Below, in pieces: positions 1 to 11,064 of a DNA stretch of 64,000 nucleotides. Each line of letters opens with the position of its first letter. Position 1 is the stretch's first letter. The notes beneath the pieces are model-generated. The model had not been told where the DNA came from and did no database searches. It was given only the letters and a program-made list of their open reading frames with translations. The stretch lies in NCBI GenBank assembly GCA_917880885.1, contig OU862913.1, positions 6,882,001-6,946,000 on the forward strand, read 5' to 3'. This DNA comes from Limnephilus marmoratus (lineage: Eukaryota > Arthropoda > Insecta > Trichoptera > Limnephilidae). The position numbers were made by a program, and so were the translations under genes.

Positions 1-155
1 CAAATTACTGACTGCCGGAGTTCTCGTCGCGTACTGCAAACATTCCTTCTTCATATCCGGGAGGTAGATATCAACATATATCTGTATAGGGCATTTCACC
101 TCCACCCTCTTCCTGGGACCCTGGTTCCACCTTGATGGAAACACTCTCTGTGTTG
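1..155 (-). pseudogene. Broken copy of the zinc-finger gene N-terminal exon
   Basis: Read on the minus strand, the segment encodes a stretch containing EPGSQEEGGGEMPYTDI, nearly identical to the exon at 7044-7197 and similar to the first coding exon of the zinc-finger gene at 38716. Two defects are visible. The ATG present in the other copies is lost (the bases before LPN are altered), and an insertion after PYTDI shifts the frame into a stop. A splice-donor-like GTAATT remains at the left edge, weaker than the GTAAGT of the other copies. The rest of this paralogue would lie left of the window. I infer a dead tandem paralogue rather than a functional exon. Confidence 0.7.
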
Positions 156-300
156 GGAAGACCAGCTTTTGTGACAAATGAACAATAATTACGGAAAACC
201 ACTACCAAAACGAACAAAATCCCGTTAGAAAGTAAATATCAGTGAACCTTTTGCGGTCTATTTAAATTTACAATTAACAGATGAAAATAACCTATTATTC

Positions 301-505
301 AGCCAACGTTTCGGGCAGCATCATCGGGGCAGATTCGGCAGATCCGGTAGATGTGTCTGATCTGCCGGATTTGCCCTGATGATGGACACTGCAACGCTGT
401 CCGAAACGTTGGCTGAAGAAGGAGGTAGCGCAACACGGCATAACACCCCAAAAACAAATAACAAAAATATTTTTGGCCGTGAAAATCTGAAAACGCATCC
501 GAAAA
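301..505 (+). repeat. Fold-back element carrying a hammerhead motif, copy 1
   Basis: Two inverted arms (GCCAACGTTTCGG... and ...CCGAAACGTTGGC) surround a GGCAGATCCGG-type centre. They are followed by a tail shared with other copies at about 10758, 31345, 37880 and 57740 (GGAGGTAGCGCAACACGGC, then CCCCAAAAACAAATAAC, then GGCCGTGAAAATCT). The left arm is degenerate and shortened; the right arm is intact. No protein is encoded. Confidence 0.75.
371..414 (+). ncRNA. Hammerhead ribozyme motif (type I-like), intact core
   Basis: Core CTGATGA at 376-382 is followed by stem II GGACA/TGTCC (384-388 with 398-402, nine-base loop). Then come GAAA (403-406), a minimal stem III CG (407-408) and the cleavage triplet GTT (408-410). 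Stem I is GCC/GGC (373-375 with 411-413). All invariant hammerhead core positions I know are present. The very short stem III is the kind reported in Penelope-like elements and retrozymes, where pairs of ribozymes cooperate. Activity is inferred, not shown. Confidence 0.7.
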
Positions 506-739
506 TAGCCTAATTCGGCAATTGTCAATAAACTAATTGAAATCAGCGCCATCTGTTGAAACTTAACTGAACTGCGTTCTACATGCAGCACACAAAACAC
601 GAAACACCATCGACAGATTGCCACACCAAGTAATTCAAAAGTAAACCAACAGAGGACACCACTCGGATGAAATTAATAGTTCAGAAAAATGCCACTAGAG
701 GACACTACCAGAACTATAAATAAAAATGTACACATTTTA
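506..739. other. Spacer with no recognised gene
   Basis: AT-rich sequence between the fold-back element and the old LINE. I see no coding or structural signal. Confidence 0.5.
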
Positions 740-759
740 ACTAAAAACAATACACAAAT

Positions 760-1560
760 ATGGAGGAAATTATGAATGCACTTCGTCACATCCAAAAAAA
801 GTTGGATGAACAAAAACTCACCATATAAAAAAGCGGAGAAAAGGTGACAGAACAAGTTACACAAAACATAAATAACGTTATGGAAGGAAAATTTCGAATA
901 TTAGAAGAAAAAATATGACAACCTCCAAATAAAAGAAGAAAACCAAGAGAAACGTCTTTATTTCTTGGAAAAATAAGCAAGACAAAGCGACATTGTATTT
1001 TTTGTGGAATAGAAGAGAAGGAGTCATCATACTTAAACTTGGAAAATATTTTGGTTGAATTTATTAAAAAATACTTTGATTTAAACATTAAACGAAGAGA
1101 CATACAAGAAATAAAGAGAATTGGAAAAAAAGAGAAAGACCTACACCAATTGTTGTCACTTTCTCTAATCCAGGAATGAAAATCGATATAATTAAACAAA
1201 AAATTACACTGAAAGACACAACCTACATAAAAGAAGACTATCCGTCACGGATAGTCTTCTTTTATGTAGGTTGTGTCTTTCATTTATTTGCTCTTGTAAT
1301 TCTATTCTGTATAGAATTACAAGAGCAAATAAAAATTGAAAGATAAAAAGGAAACACTGCCATAATAAAATACGACAATCTAATAATACTAGATAAAAAC
1401 GGGAACACAGCGAATAAGAGAAATCTCTAAATATACCCTGAAAATATTCGTATTCAAGAAAATAAATCAAAAAAGAATAAACAACAGTCTGGCTCGAAAA
1501 ACAAGGTCACAAGTTCAAATAGTGTCACCGAAGGAGCTATAAAACCAACCATGTTAAACT
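760..1560 (+). pseudogene. LINE ORF1 remnant (coiled-coil RNA-binding protein)
   Basis: Begins at an ATG reading MEEIMNALRHIQKKLDEQK, a heptad-like start as in ORF1 proteins. A segment at about 985-1140 reads CIFCGIEEKE...RRDIQEIKRIGKKEK and parallels LVFFGIEEKG and ISNVYRIGKQ in the intact ORF1 at 29207-29986. Several frameshifts and a pair of palindromes (1211-1333) destroy the frame. The family role is to bind LINE RNA as a trimer; this copy cannot be functional. Confidence 0.7.
1211..1333. repeat. Two adjacent perfect palindromes inside the ORF1 remnant
   Basis: Arms 1211-1245 and 1247-1281 are perfect inverted repeats of 35 bases with a single-base loop. Arms 1283-1305 and 1311-1333 are perfect inverted repeats of 23 bases with a five-base loop. 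Outside the palindromes the ORF1 reading continues on both sides, so the inner arms are extra sequence copied from each flank. Confidence 0.95.
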
Positions 1561-1807
1561 TCTTGACAAATGCGACGAATAAAAATGCATAGCAACTAAC
1601 CCCCTCTCTTCACACCGATATCACAAATAAACAAACTTCAATAAAAAAAAAAACATTACAAAAAATCTTCCAACCCGGCTGGTCAACGTGGAAGATTATG
1701 ACCAAAACCCTCCAAAGATACAAAACTCAAGCTCAACCTTAAAAACTTCGAAAAATCACACAATTTTAAGCCGTCAATTAAAAATTAGAACATAAAACGT
1801 CAACACC

Positions 1808-2532
1808 ATGTCATTATACGACCGAATATTAGAACTGGAAGAATTTTTAAGTAAAATTAACAATGATATTATGGGAATTTCGGAAGTTAGACGACAGGGC
1901 AACAAAATAGAAGAACCCAATACCTTTATACTTTGCTACATTGGATCTACACCCAGTCAATAGGGGGTGGGATTCATAACACGTAAGTCATTGAAAAACA
2001 ATATTGAGAGCTTTATAGGAACAAAAGAACGAGTAATAACTCTCAACATGAATATTGAAGGTAACAAGATATCAATAATAGGAGAAAAAGCAAACGTACA
2101 CGGAATTGACGCATTTTATAATACCATAGAAAAGGCCTTTGAAACAGCACATACATACATCATTCTAATGGGAGACTTCAATGCAGAAGTTGGAGTCCCC
2201 AGAGAAAACGAATATTTGGTTATGAAACAATACGGAAACGGTGAAAGAAACGATAGAGGTCAGAGACTTATCAACTTTGCATTAGAACATGAGCTGACAA
2301 CTATAAAAACCTGTTTCAAGAAAAAACAAAACCGCAGATGGACTTGGCGACCACCAGGCGGTCACTACAAGAATGATATTGATTACATTCTTTCAAATCA
2401 CCCAAAATTGTTCCAAAATATAGAAGTTTTGAACCAAAACTACGCATTAGACCACCGCCCTAACAGATGTAAAATTAGGCTTGCCACGCAAAAGAAAAAT
2501 AGGTCCAATTTCACAAATAATAAAACAATTTA
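1808..2532 (+). pseudogene. LINE ORF2 endonuclease domain remnant
   Basis: AP-type endonuclease (exonuclease-endonuclease-phosphatase fold) that nicks target DNA to prime reverse transcription. Visible motifs are MGISEVRRQG near the start (after 1860), ILMGDFNAEVG at about 2165-2195, DIDYILSNHP near 2380 and LDHRP near 2450. An in-frame stop at about 1961 splits the first 50 codons from the 188-residue open stretch 1967-2533. It continues into the reverse transcriptase remnant after further breaks. Confidence 0.75.
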
Positions 2533-2989
2533 ACTCAAAAACAAAGATGAAATAACAAAATACAAATAAAACCTATCAAACCTTATTTTGGAGCCATCAA
2601 GTCAACCCGTCAGATAAGAGAACAAACTGATGCAAACCTCCTATGACAAAATAAAAAGGCCATCAAACAAAGTTTGATCCTTGCTACACCAAATATAGAA
2701 GAATATTAAAAAACAAAAAAAAACATAAAATATTACAAGAACGCACGCTAATATTATTAAAAAGAAGACAAGAACTACAAAAACCTAAAAATAAAAGACA
2801 CTCATTGAAAAACGAACTCTCCGCACTGTACAAACTGGTTATTAAATATATCAAGAGAGAGACGATGCAAAATATAAACAAGAAACAATACAGCTTTATG
2901 GTAGCTCAAAGAGAGCAAACAAAGAACTCAGAACAAACCGATCTTGGATTGAAGGACTGAAAACCCTTAATAAAGACCTATAGAATCGA

Positions 2990-4270
2990 ACGGATATTGT
3001 CAGTACAGCAACTGAATTCTACAAGAAACTCTGTAGAGACAAAACATGAATAATCACTAATAAAACTGAAACAGATCCTGTAAACTGCCACTCTATACAA
3101 CCAATCCACGAAATCGAAGTAATAAACTCAATGAAGAAACTGAAATTCGAAAAAAGCCCAGGATCTGACAACATTCAAAATGAATCACCAAAATATGCTC
3201 ACAAAATTTTGGCAGAACCTTTAACTGAACTGTTTACTTCAAAGTTCTGAAACGCCCATAGAATGGTCTGAAGCAGATATCATACTTATATATAAAAAGG
3301 GTGATCCAAAAAATATCAGCAACTACAAACCGATTAGTCTGTTACAAAAATATACAAACTTTTCTCATCGAGTTTAGACTAAACTCGATAATAGAGGCAA
3401 AACAACCTGTAGAACAGGCAGGCTTCAGAAAAGGGTACTCCCTAAAGAAGAAAAGGGAACTCCCTAAAAAGGTCTACTATTGACCACATCCACACCATCG
3501 AGATAATTATAGAGAAATACCAAGAGTTCCAATGACCTCTTTACATAACTTTAATTGACTATCAAAAAGCTTTCGATTCGGTCACACACATAAGTATAGG
3601 GGAGAGTTTAAAAGAACAAGAGGTGCCAGATAAATACATAAATGTGATTTAAAAAATATATACAATAACAACAGAGGAAGAATAAAGCTTGAAGCCCTAG
3701 GCCCCGCCTTCCATATAGAAAGAGGGGTAAGACAAGGGGACCCGCTCTCACCCACTATTTTTATAGCCATTCTCTAAAACAAGTTGGATTGGAGTACAAC
3801 AGAACTCTATAAAAAAGGCGTATATCTAAGTCAACTGAGGTTCGCCGATGACCTGATAATTCTGTCAGAAACAGTTAACGAGTTGCAATCCATGATAGAA
3901 GCTCTAAACAAGCGAGTGCGAAAGTTGGATTAGAAATGAATCTAACAAAGACTAAGATAATAACTAATACACAAATGAGACGTATACCTATAAACGGTAA
4001 TTCTTTAGAATACGTAGAAAACTATATCTACCTGAGAAAAAGAATAAGTTTCGAGAAAAATAGCAACATTATAGAAATAGAGAGAAGGGTCCAACAAACC
4101 TGGAATAAGTATTGGAGCCTAAAACAAATATTTAAAAATAACTTACAAATAACTCTCAAAGCTAAAGTGATGAACTCATGTCTACTACCAAGCTTAACTT
4201 ATGGAAGCCAGACCTAGAAATTAACTAGACAAGCTAAGAATAAAATCGATACATGTCAAAGAGGTTTAGA
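2990..4270 (+). pseudogene. LINE reverse transcriptase remnant
   Basis: Degenerate reverse transcriptase. LIDYQKAFDSV (motif A) lies at about 3548-3580, GVRQGDPLSPTIF (motif B) at about 3725-3765, and RFADDLIILS (catalytic FADD) at about 3841-3870. The open stretch 3936-4217 is the thumb region (IERRVQQTWNKYWSLK). Multiple stops and frameshifts occur between motifs. The reading resumes at 6541 after the nested LINE. Confidence 0.75.
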
Positions 4271-6540
4271 ATTAGGTTTCAATTCCTATATAATAGTATC
4301 TGGCCAATTATAGAGAAACATACACCTAAAAAAAGGAATAAAAACAAATATCCAATCTGGTATTCAAGTGTTGTTATCCATCAAATCAAAGAAAAAGATA
4401 AACTTAGGAAAAAATTTAAAAAATTTGGGAATCCAAGAGACCATGAAAGTTCTCAATCCTACGTACAAGGGTAAAAATTGGAATACACCAATGCTTCCAA
4501 TCTTATATTAGTTCTATCGAAGACTCTCTACATCATAATACAAAATCACTATGGACCTATGCAAAATCTAAGGGTATGTCTAACTCAATCCCTAAAATAA
4601 TGCACCTAAATGAAACTGTAGCATGCAATGGTCACGAAATTAGTGAACTTTTCTCGGATTACTTCTGCTGTTTTTAATACAAACGATGTTTCAGATCAAA
4701 ATATAAATAATAATTGTCAAGAAAGCAACTACTCGCTCAGTCATATTGAAATTTCAAGAACCGAAATATTGAACGCTATGAAATCACTAAATTCAAACAA
4801 AGGACCAGGCCCAGATGCCATCCCACCATTATTTATATCAAACTGTGCTGAATCTCTTGTTTATCCTATTAACATTATATTTTGCAAATCTCTCAAAGAA
4901 GGTGTTTTTCCTGATCTTTGGAAAATAGCTCGTATCACTCCAATCTTCAAATCTGGGAATAAAAGCGACATCTCTAATTATCGCCCAATCAGTATACTCT
5001 CATGTTTTGGGAAAATTCTCGAATCGTTAATGTATAAAAGCATTTTCACACATTTTAAACATATTTTGAGCCCTCTTCAGCATGGATTCGTTTGCAATAG
5101 ATCCACTACCACAAATTTAATTGAATATGTTGATTTCTTAAGTACTAATTTTGACAAAAGAACACAAATAGATGCAGTCTATACTGATTTCAGTAAGGCA
5201 TTTGATAAAGTCAGTCATCCTCTTCTGATCCAAAAGCTAAAACGATCAGGTTTTCACGGCAATCTCCTGAGATGGATTATATCTTATATTTCACACAGGA
5301 GTCAATATGTACAAGTTAATAGTTATGAGTCCTCACCCAGACTAGTCACATCCGGTGTTCCTCAAGGATCCCATTTAGGACCACTACTCTTTGTTATATT
5401 CATAAATGATCTCACGGTACAACTTTCTTGTAAATGTCTATTATATGCAGATGATTTAAAAATCTTTCATCCTGTAAATTCACAACAAGACTGTGAAACT
5501 TTACAAAAAGACCTACTTACGTTGTCTCAATGGTGTACAGATAATGCCATGGAATTAAATATTAACAAATGTAATATCATCACGTTCACGAACAATGTCC
5601 ATAAAATTGATCCTTACACGATCCGTGATGAAATCCTGAAAAAAGTAGACTCCATTAGAGATCTGGGAATCTTTCTTGACTCGAAGCTGACGTTCAGAAA
5701 CCATTACCAACACATTGTCAATCAAGCCAATAGAATGCTCGGTTTTATCACTAGAATTACCAAATTGTTCAAGAATCCCAGTAGCTTCAGAATCTTGTAC
5801 TACTCATATGTAAGAAGTATCTTAGAGTATGGCACCGTGATTTGGTCCCCACACTATGCAATTCATAGCAATAAGGTGGAGTCTGTTAAAAAAAAATACT
5901 TAAGAATACTAGCTTACAAATCTGGAGTACATCGGAATCTAGATAACTATGCTGAAAGACTCACTCACTCTAGAGAAGTCTCACTCGTTAAAAGAAGGCA
6001 CATTTCAGATTTGATTACCCTTTTTAAAATCATAAACAACATGTATGATTCATATTTAATTAATCAAATTAATCTTAATATAAGGCCGAAATTCACGAGA
6101 AACCTTGAAACCTTTTGGATCGATACTTACCGTATTAATACAAGTTTCTTCAAACCAACCTCGAGAATGACTCGGTTATACAACAAATATTGCAAACATG
6201 AAGACTTAGATGTATTTTAAAATTCAATTGATACCTTCAAAAGAAAATTATACTTACATATCCCTGATGATCTCCTCACATAAACCTATAAAATGTGTAT
6301 AAATGTATATATATGTTCATGTGTGAATATATTTTGTAATTATGGATTCTTCTTGTTTTATGTATGAACTTTAATTTATTATTATGTATTACAACTTATT
6401 AAGAATGTTGTGATGAATGGTGTGCTCACCTCTTATTGGAATAATCACTGTAACCGTATTAAAATTGTTAACTGATGTAATAATTATATGTGATATATTC
6501 TGTTGGCGAGCCAACAAATAAATAAAAAAAAAAAAAAAGA
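4271..6540 (+). mobile_element. Younger jockey/CR1-like LINE nested in the old LINE (family A)
   Basis: A 5'-truncated non-LTR element that starts in the linker before the reverse transcriptase and ends in a poly-A tail at 6523-6540. The flanks GGTTTAGA (left) and AGAACGAAG (right) allow a target duplication of only 3-4 bases. The same family is present nearly complete on the minus strand at 17480-20880. Confidence 0.85.
4290..6284 (+). pseudogene. Reverse transcriptase of the nested LINE (530-residue open core)
   Basis: The main open stretch is 4628-6220. In order: KGPGPDAIPPLFI, NYRPISILS, YTDFSKAFDKVSH (motif A), SGVPQGSHLGPLLF (motif B), CLLYADDLKIF (catalytic YADD near 5437-5465), and a C-terminal thumb/connection with YVRSILEYGTVIWSPHY. 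There is no RNase H domain. Frameshifts occur near 4450 and 4640. A TAA at 6218-6220 is premature: the same frame reads on for about 20 codons that match the family C-terminus. Catalytic residues are intact, but the copy is 5'-truncated and broken. Confidence 0.85.
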
Positions 6541-6875
6541 ACGAAGCATGTTAAACATAAAGAAAATGGACAAAATAAGACACACATAGATAAGAGACAT
6601 CACTTAAGTTACAAACGCTTTAACCTTTGCTCAAAAACTGAAATGGCATTGGGCTGGCCATGTAGCGAGAATGTCTGACAGAAGATTAACCACACGAGTT
6701 ACCCAGTGGAAAGGACCACAAGGCAAGAGGGGGAAGGGGAGACCCTTAGCCCGCTGGGAAGATGACCTGAAAGGATCAACTGGCATAAACTAGTACTCCA
6801 TAGCACAAGACCGACAAAAATGGGCATCTTTTGAGGAGGCCTTTACCCAAACCGGGGTTCCTGCTAATTCATAAA
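6541..6875 (+). pseudogene. C-terminal end of the old LINE ORF2
   Basis: Continues the reading interrupted at 4270: KMDKIRHT, then LKWHWAGHVARMSDR, GRPLARWEDDLKGSTG, and AQDRQKWASFEEAFTQ. The same motifs end the ORF2 at 26230. One stop lies inside (before YSIAQDR). Confidence 0.8.
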
Positions 6876-7043
6876 TATTTTTTAATAACATACACTTATA
6901 TTACTAACAAAATCTAAACTAACTTACTAATACAAAAAATATGAGTTTATTGAAATATTGTAACTACCAATTTTTGTAAAACAAGAAATAAATAGGATTA
7001 TTTAATAATATTATTATCATTATACTATTGTAATGCAACTTAC

Positions 7044-7197
7044 TGACTGCCGGAGCACTCGTCGCGTACTGCAAACAATCCTTCTTCACATCCAGGAGGT
7101 GGATATCTATATCCGTATAGGGCATTTCACCTCCACCCTCTTCCTGGGATCCTGGTTCCTCCTTGATGGAAACACTCTCTGGGTTGGGAAGATCCAT
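7044..7197 (-). CDS. Zinc-finger gene N-terminal exon, intact paralogous copy
   Basis: Minus-strand exon that opens with ATG at 7197 (MDLPNPESVSIKEEPGSQEE and so on, 51 codons) and ends one base into a codon at 7044. A consensus donor GTAAGT follows (7043-7038), and an acceptor-like CACAG lies just upstream of the ATG. Length class, reading phase and donor match the first coding exon at 38720-38876. IKEE fits a SUMO consensus. No finger exon of this copy is visible: the DNA to its left is LINE until the next broken copy at 1-155. It may be an orphan exon or part of a gene whose other exons lie left of the window. Confidence 0.55.
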
Positions 7198-7639
7198 GGC
7201 TTTCTGTGATAGCTTTACAGTTCAAAATAAAGATGGTAATTGGTTCCAGCTCAAAATAAATTAGACCTGCAACAGAACATTTATTCATTATTCCTATTAA
7301 AGATTAATTATTAATGAGTGTTAAGTAATCAGCTTCAGTTGGATTGAAATATTTAAATTCTCAGAGGTGATCTGGACTATCTTAAAAAAATCATAGGCGG
7401 TTAATTGACTTCGTGCATCAAAGATATTATCTAATATCAAGGTGAGCGGAAAAACCGTCTCTATTCTCACTTCACTTGTAAAATACTTATATATAAAAGT
7501 GTCCCGTTCACGCTTTGATTATTGCGCTTATACGAGTCATTTAATTACAAAATTTTATTATAACAATCAAAGTTAAGAGATTTTTTTAAGAAAGGATGGA
7601 GAGGACATTCGGGGAATCTAATCCAAAATTCACAAGAAA
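7198..7639. other. Non-coding spacer
   Basis: AT-rich sequence upstream (minus strand) of the exon at 7044-7197. It may hold that gene's promoter or 5' exon, but I can identify neither. Confidence 0.4.
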
Positions 7640-7990
7640 CAAGCTAACGGTTTTCCTCAGAATTTTGCTGCATGTTTGAATCCACTCACCGCATTTAACA
7701 GTTTCAAATTTCATACGGCATTCGGAAAATCAAACTAGTATTAATTTAAAAGTGATTCTGTATGTGTTTCTACAGTTCCAAAATAATACCTAAAATGGTT
7801 TTTCTCCAATTTTTGCAGCACACAGCTCACATCTTGAATTTAATAACTACGCTCGGAACATGACAGAGGTTTCCTTCGACATGCGTCAGAACATGAATCT
7901 GCAACTAGAATTTTTTTTCGTGGATTCTGAACACAATAGCGATTACAACGTAAGATTGAATCTGCGTTGTCGTCCATCAGCTTAAATTAT
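7640..7990. repeat. Diverged tandem-repeat block, related to 14860-15600
   Basis: Recurring degenerate phrases (GGTTTTCCTCAGAATTTTGC, TGGTTTTTCTCCAATTTTTG, GGTTTCCTTCGACATGCGTC followed by GAATCTGCAACTAGAATTT) suggest a monomer of roughly 150-190 bases. The same phrases recur at 14864, 15112, 15277 and 15473. It is non-coding. Confidence 0.45.
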
Positions 7991-9262
7991 ATTTGTACTT
8001 CATTTTTAAAATCGCGCAATGAACACAAAAATGATTTTAGAATATTTTATTGACATTCACGTGTTTACTGCCTTCCACTAATTTTTGACATTGTATAATA
8101 AACAGAGAATTCATCATTTTGTACAATTTATTTAACTAATTTAAACATATATTTTGACAAACCGTGAAAGAAAACCTTTTTCGTAAACCTAAATGTAATT
8201 TTTTTGCGGTTCATTCAGCATGACATGCCGAAAGTGCTCGCGGGCCGCACCGAAAATCCTCGCGGGCTGCATGCAGCCCGCATCCCTGATCCAACGCTTG
8301 GTTGGCAATTGTGACAGCGGCTGTAAAACTAAAAACATCAACCGAATGTCTCTCGTCTGCCGCGAGTTACCCTGCTGAAGTTGGCTAGCTCAATATCTTA
8401 TATCGTGAATGTTGTAAAATGTGATATATTCTTGTAATAAACATGCACCAATTCAGGGCTTTAGGTCTTACTTAGTCAATATAACATGAATCTACTTGCG
8501 TTCAAGGCCGAAGCGCGGCGTTCAATACCAATGCGTTGAAGAAACGTCACTAGAAAAGTAGAAGTGCAATAATTAGAATAATTTCGGGATAGAAATGTGA
8601 TGATCACTGAAGGGACACAAAACTGAATAAGTGAAACACAAATATTTGCAGTTAATACAATGAAATACTTCAGGAAAGTGAAGAGAGAATGCTTTTGTGC
8701 GAAAACGCAATGGGAACGTTTATGACAATCAATGACTTTTCCATAGACATAAAACTATCATAGAAAATAATCATTGAAGTCGGTTCCTACTTTTGATAAT
8801 TAAAAAAAGATAAATTATTCTCAACAGAGAAAATACAATTCGGCATAGGAGTACTCATTTTTCATTTTATATTTTTTAATGAAACCACAATCGATGTTCT
8901 TCGAAATTTTCGCAAAAATTAAATCTATGATTTTAAATAACGAAGAATGATCCATGACACTCAGGAGCAAAGATGTGGCAAATTATTTAACTTTGGTAAT
9001 AATAATTCGCCTTCACACATAAAACTATTTAGAAATGTATCTAAAATTTGGAAAACAAGATACCAGTATATTACTGCGATGTCTTACATTATTTTAGTAC
9101 ATAAAATTGGTTCAATCTCCAAAACTTTAATAAATGAATGTATAATAAAAGCATGAGGAATTCGATAAACAATAATCAGTATAAACGTTTTACAAAAGCA
9201 ATTGAGAAACAAGATAAATTGGTAAAAAGTAGAATTAAAAAGAACATCATCCGTTTGAAAAC
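7991..9262. other. Non-coding spacer with a GC-rich patch
   Basis: Mostly AT-rich with no convincing exon. 8220-8290 holds a GC-rich phrase (GTGCTCGCGGGCCGCACC) that recurs at about 24240-24290, so it is probably the end of an old dispersed repeat. Short open stretches at 8947-9156 and 9138-9608 look like chance or SINE readings. Confidence 0.4.
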
Positions 9263-9611
9263 AGATGGCCGGCGTAGTCTAGCGGTAAGGCTCTTGACTG
9301 GCAATCCAAAGTTCGCGGGATCGAATCTCGGCGTGGGAAATAAATTTGATTTTATTTTAAGTGATGTTATTTCACAATTTATTCAATTAAAATATATAGT
9401 ATATTTGAGGCACGTTCCAGAGTGGGATATACTCTCAGTATTGCCTTGGTGTAAGACCACCATTCTTCACCTTCCTCTTCCCTATCTCCTTCCTCTCCCC
9501 ACTACCTTCAGCCTCACAGTATACCCCAATTGGGGATGCCATAGTCTCACTGGCTCCAGACGGGAGAAGTTGGGACTCTGGTGCGGTATTCATATAAAAA
9601 AACAATAAAAA
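9263..9611 (+). repeat. tRNA-derived SINE (family T), plus copy
   Basis: The head at 9268-9339 resembles a tRNA: an A-box-like TAGTCTAGCGGTAAGG and a B-box-like GGGATCGAATC. A body common to the copies at 32236-32656 (minus) and about 24775-25050 (minus) follows, and the element ends in an A-rich tail (about 9596-9611). It shows RNA polymerase III internal promoter architecture. Confidence 0.75.
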
Positions 9612-9799
9612 TCTGGTTTTACCATTGATTGAATGCGCCATTCCGTTTATAACAATATTAGTGGTACTTAATCCATAATTTATTGTGAACATCTTTATCA
9701 ACGCATTCGAAATATACCTAAATCTAAAATTAGATACCTAATTACCTACCTCAAATTGACAGTAAAATTTAACGTCCCTCGGTTACGTAACAGATATTG

Positions 9800-10725
9800 A
9801 TTTTTTAAATATTTTTTTATTTTATTTATTATTTATTATTACACGCCCTGATGGGCTTTTACATTATTGTTTATAAGTTGAGTATCAAACAATGATGAAA
9901 ATATAATACGACGAAGAAAATATAATACAATGAGAAAAGAAAATACACAATACAATGTAACAACAAAACCAATAATAAAATAAAAATTCATATAGGTAAT
10001 GTAAAAATGATAAGAAATCTCATATTCAATTTAAACAAAAATTGCAGAAATTATGTAAACCTATTTGTGTCTAGAAGAATAAAAGTGATAGAATATGCAA
10101 CATTTATAATGATTAGTTATAAGATGAAATATATCAATTATTATAAGCAATAATTGTCAGCCTGAAACACTCATTTACATTGAAAAATCTTTTATTATAT
10201 ATCTAGTAGAAAAGTACTTGCCGACAACGGGGCAAGTATTTTTTCTCGGAAGATTTTTCAATGTAAATGAGTGTTTCAGGCTGACAACTATTGCTTATAA
10301 TAATTGTTACCCTTTGTGCTATGCATAAAAATCTTGTCTTTAACATTAGTTTATAAATTGAAATATATCACTTAGATTAGAATATTTATTTCCGAGACTG
10401 TGAAGTCTCGGAAACGAAGAATTTTGATAAGCTCGTGTCCTGGTGTTATTGAAGTAGAAGGGTAATAAATGTCGACATGATTTTTTGGGAACATGGATAT
10501 TGATATATTGAAGTAATTCAGGACAGTCAATTTTGTAATGCAGTATTATTTACTGTAATACATAGTATTAAATCTGTGCTTATTCTTCTTTCTGAAAATT
10601 TCAATACAGACGTTTTATCCAGGAGGTAATTGTAATCAATGTTTAGTACCTATAGGAATAATATGCAATTTATAGTTTATAAACTTTAGAAACTTCCGTT
10701 GAATCTTTTCAATGGCCAATAATAT
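9800..10725 (-). mobile_element. 3' part of a jockey/CR1-like LINE (family B)
   Basis: The reverse complement matches the 3' end of the LINE at 52970-56215, including the 3'UTR phrase AAAAGCCCATCAGGGCG and the C-terminal coding part around FPRLHSLGNK. It is 5'-truncated and interrupted by the SINE-like fold-back at 10141-10359. Confidence 0.8.
10141..10359. repeat. Fold-back SINE insertion with 15-base target duplication
   Basis: The inverted arms contain AGCAATAATTGTCAGCCTGA and its reverse complement, and enclose a short CTTGCCGACAACGGGGCAAG centre. Flanks GAAATATATCAATTA (10126-10140) and GAAATATATCACTTA (10360-10374) form a near-perfect 15-base duplication inside the surrounding LINE. 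The right part is the tail of the tRNA-like SINE at 45844-46040. Confidence 0.8.
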
Positions 10726-10757
10726 TGGCTATATAGAATCTATTTGCCAATAATATT

Positions 10758-10880
10758 GTCAAATAGATCCGGCAGAAACTTTGGCTAAAGAAGGAGGTAG
10801 CGCAACACAGCATAACACCCCAAAAACAAATAACGAAAATGCTTTTGGCCGTGAAAATCTTAAAACTTATCCTATAAACC
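10758..10880 (+). repeat. Fold-back/hammerhead family, truncated copy 2
   Basis: Only the right-hand part is kept: GATCCGGCAGAAACTTTGGC, then GGAGGTAGCGCAACAC and the GGCCGTGAAAATCT tail. The CTGATGA half of the hammerhead core is missing. Confidence 0.7.
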
Positions 10881-11064
10881 TACTCGTCATTATGCGGAAT
10901 CGTAAGAAAATGGCCTCACAGCGAATGTGAAGAATTTGTCAAAAGTTATTGTAAATGCATTATTTTGTTTCCCCGTGGACAGAAATACGTATTCCTTATT
11001 GTAATAATTAATCTGACAGAAAGTTTGTTTTAATAAAAATTATCAACGTGTTTCAAAATAAATG

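Larger units (their letters stand above)
740..6875 (+). mobile_element. Old two-ORF LINE, interrupted by a younger LINE at 4271-6540
   Basis: The pieces 740-4270 and 6541-6875 form one degenerate non-LTR retrotransposon of the same family as the better copy at 26163-30944. In order it has ORF1, an endonuclease domain, a reverse transcriptase and a C-terminal segment with GHVARM and GRPLARWEDDLK. Frameshifts and stops are spread along its length, so it is long dead. The C-terminal reading runs directly from CQRGLE before the insertion into R-SML after it, which shows the interruption is a later insertion. Confidence 0.85.
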
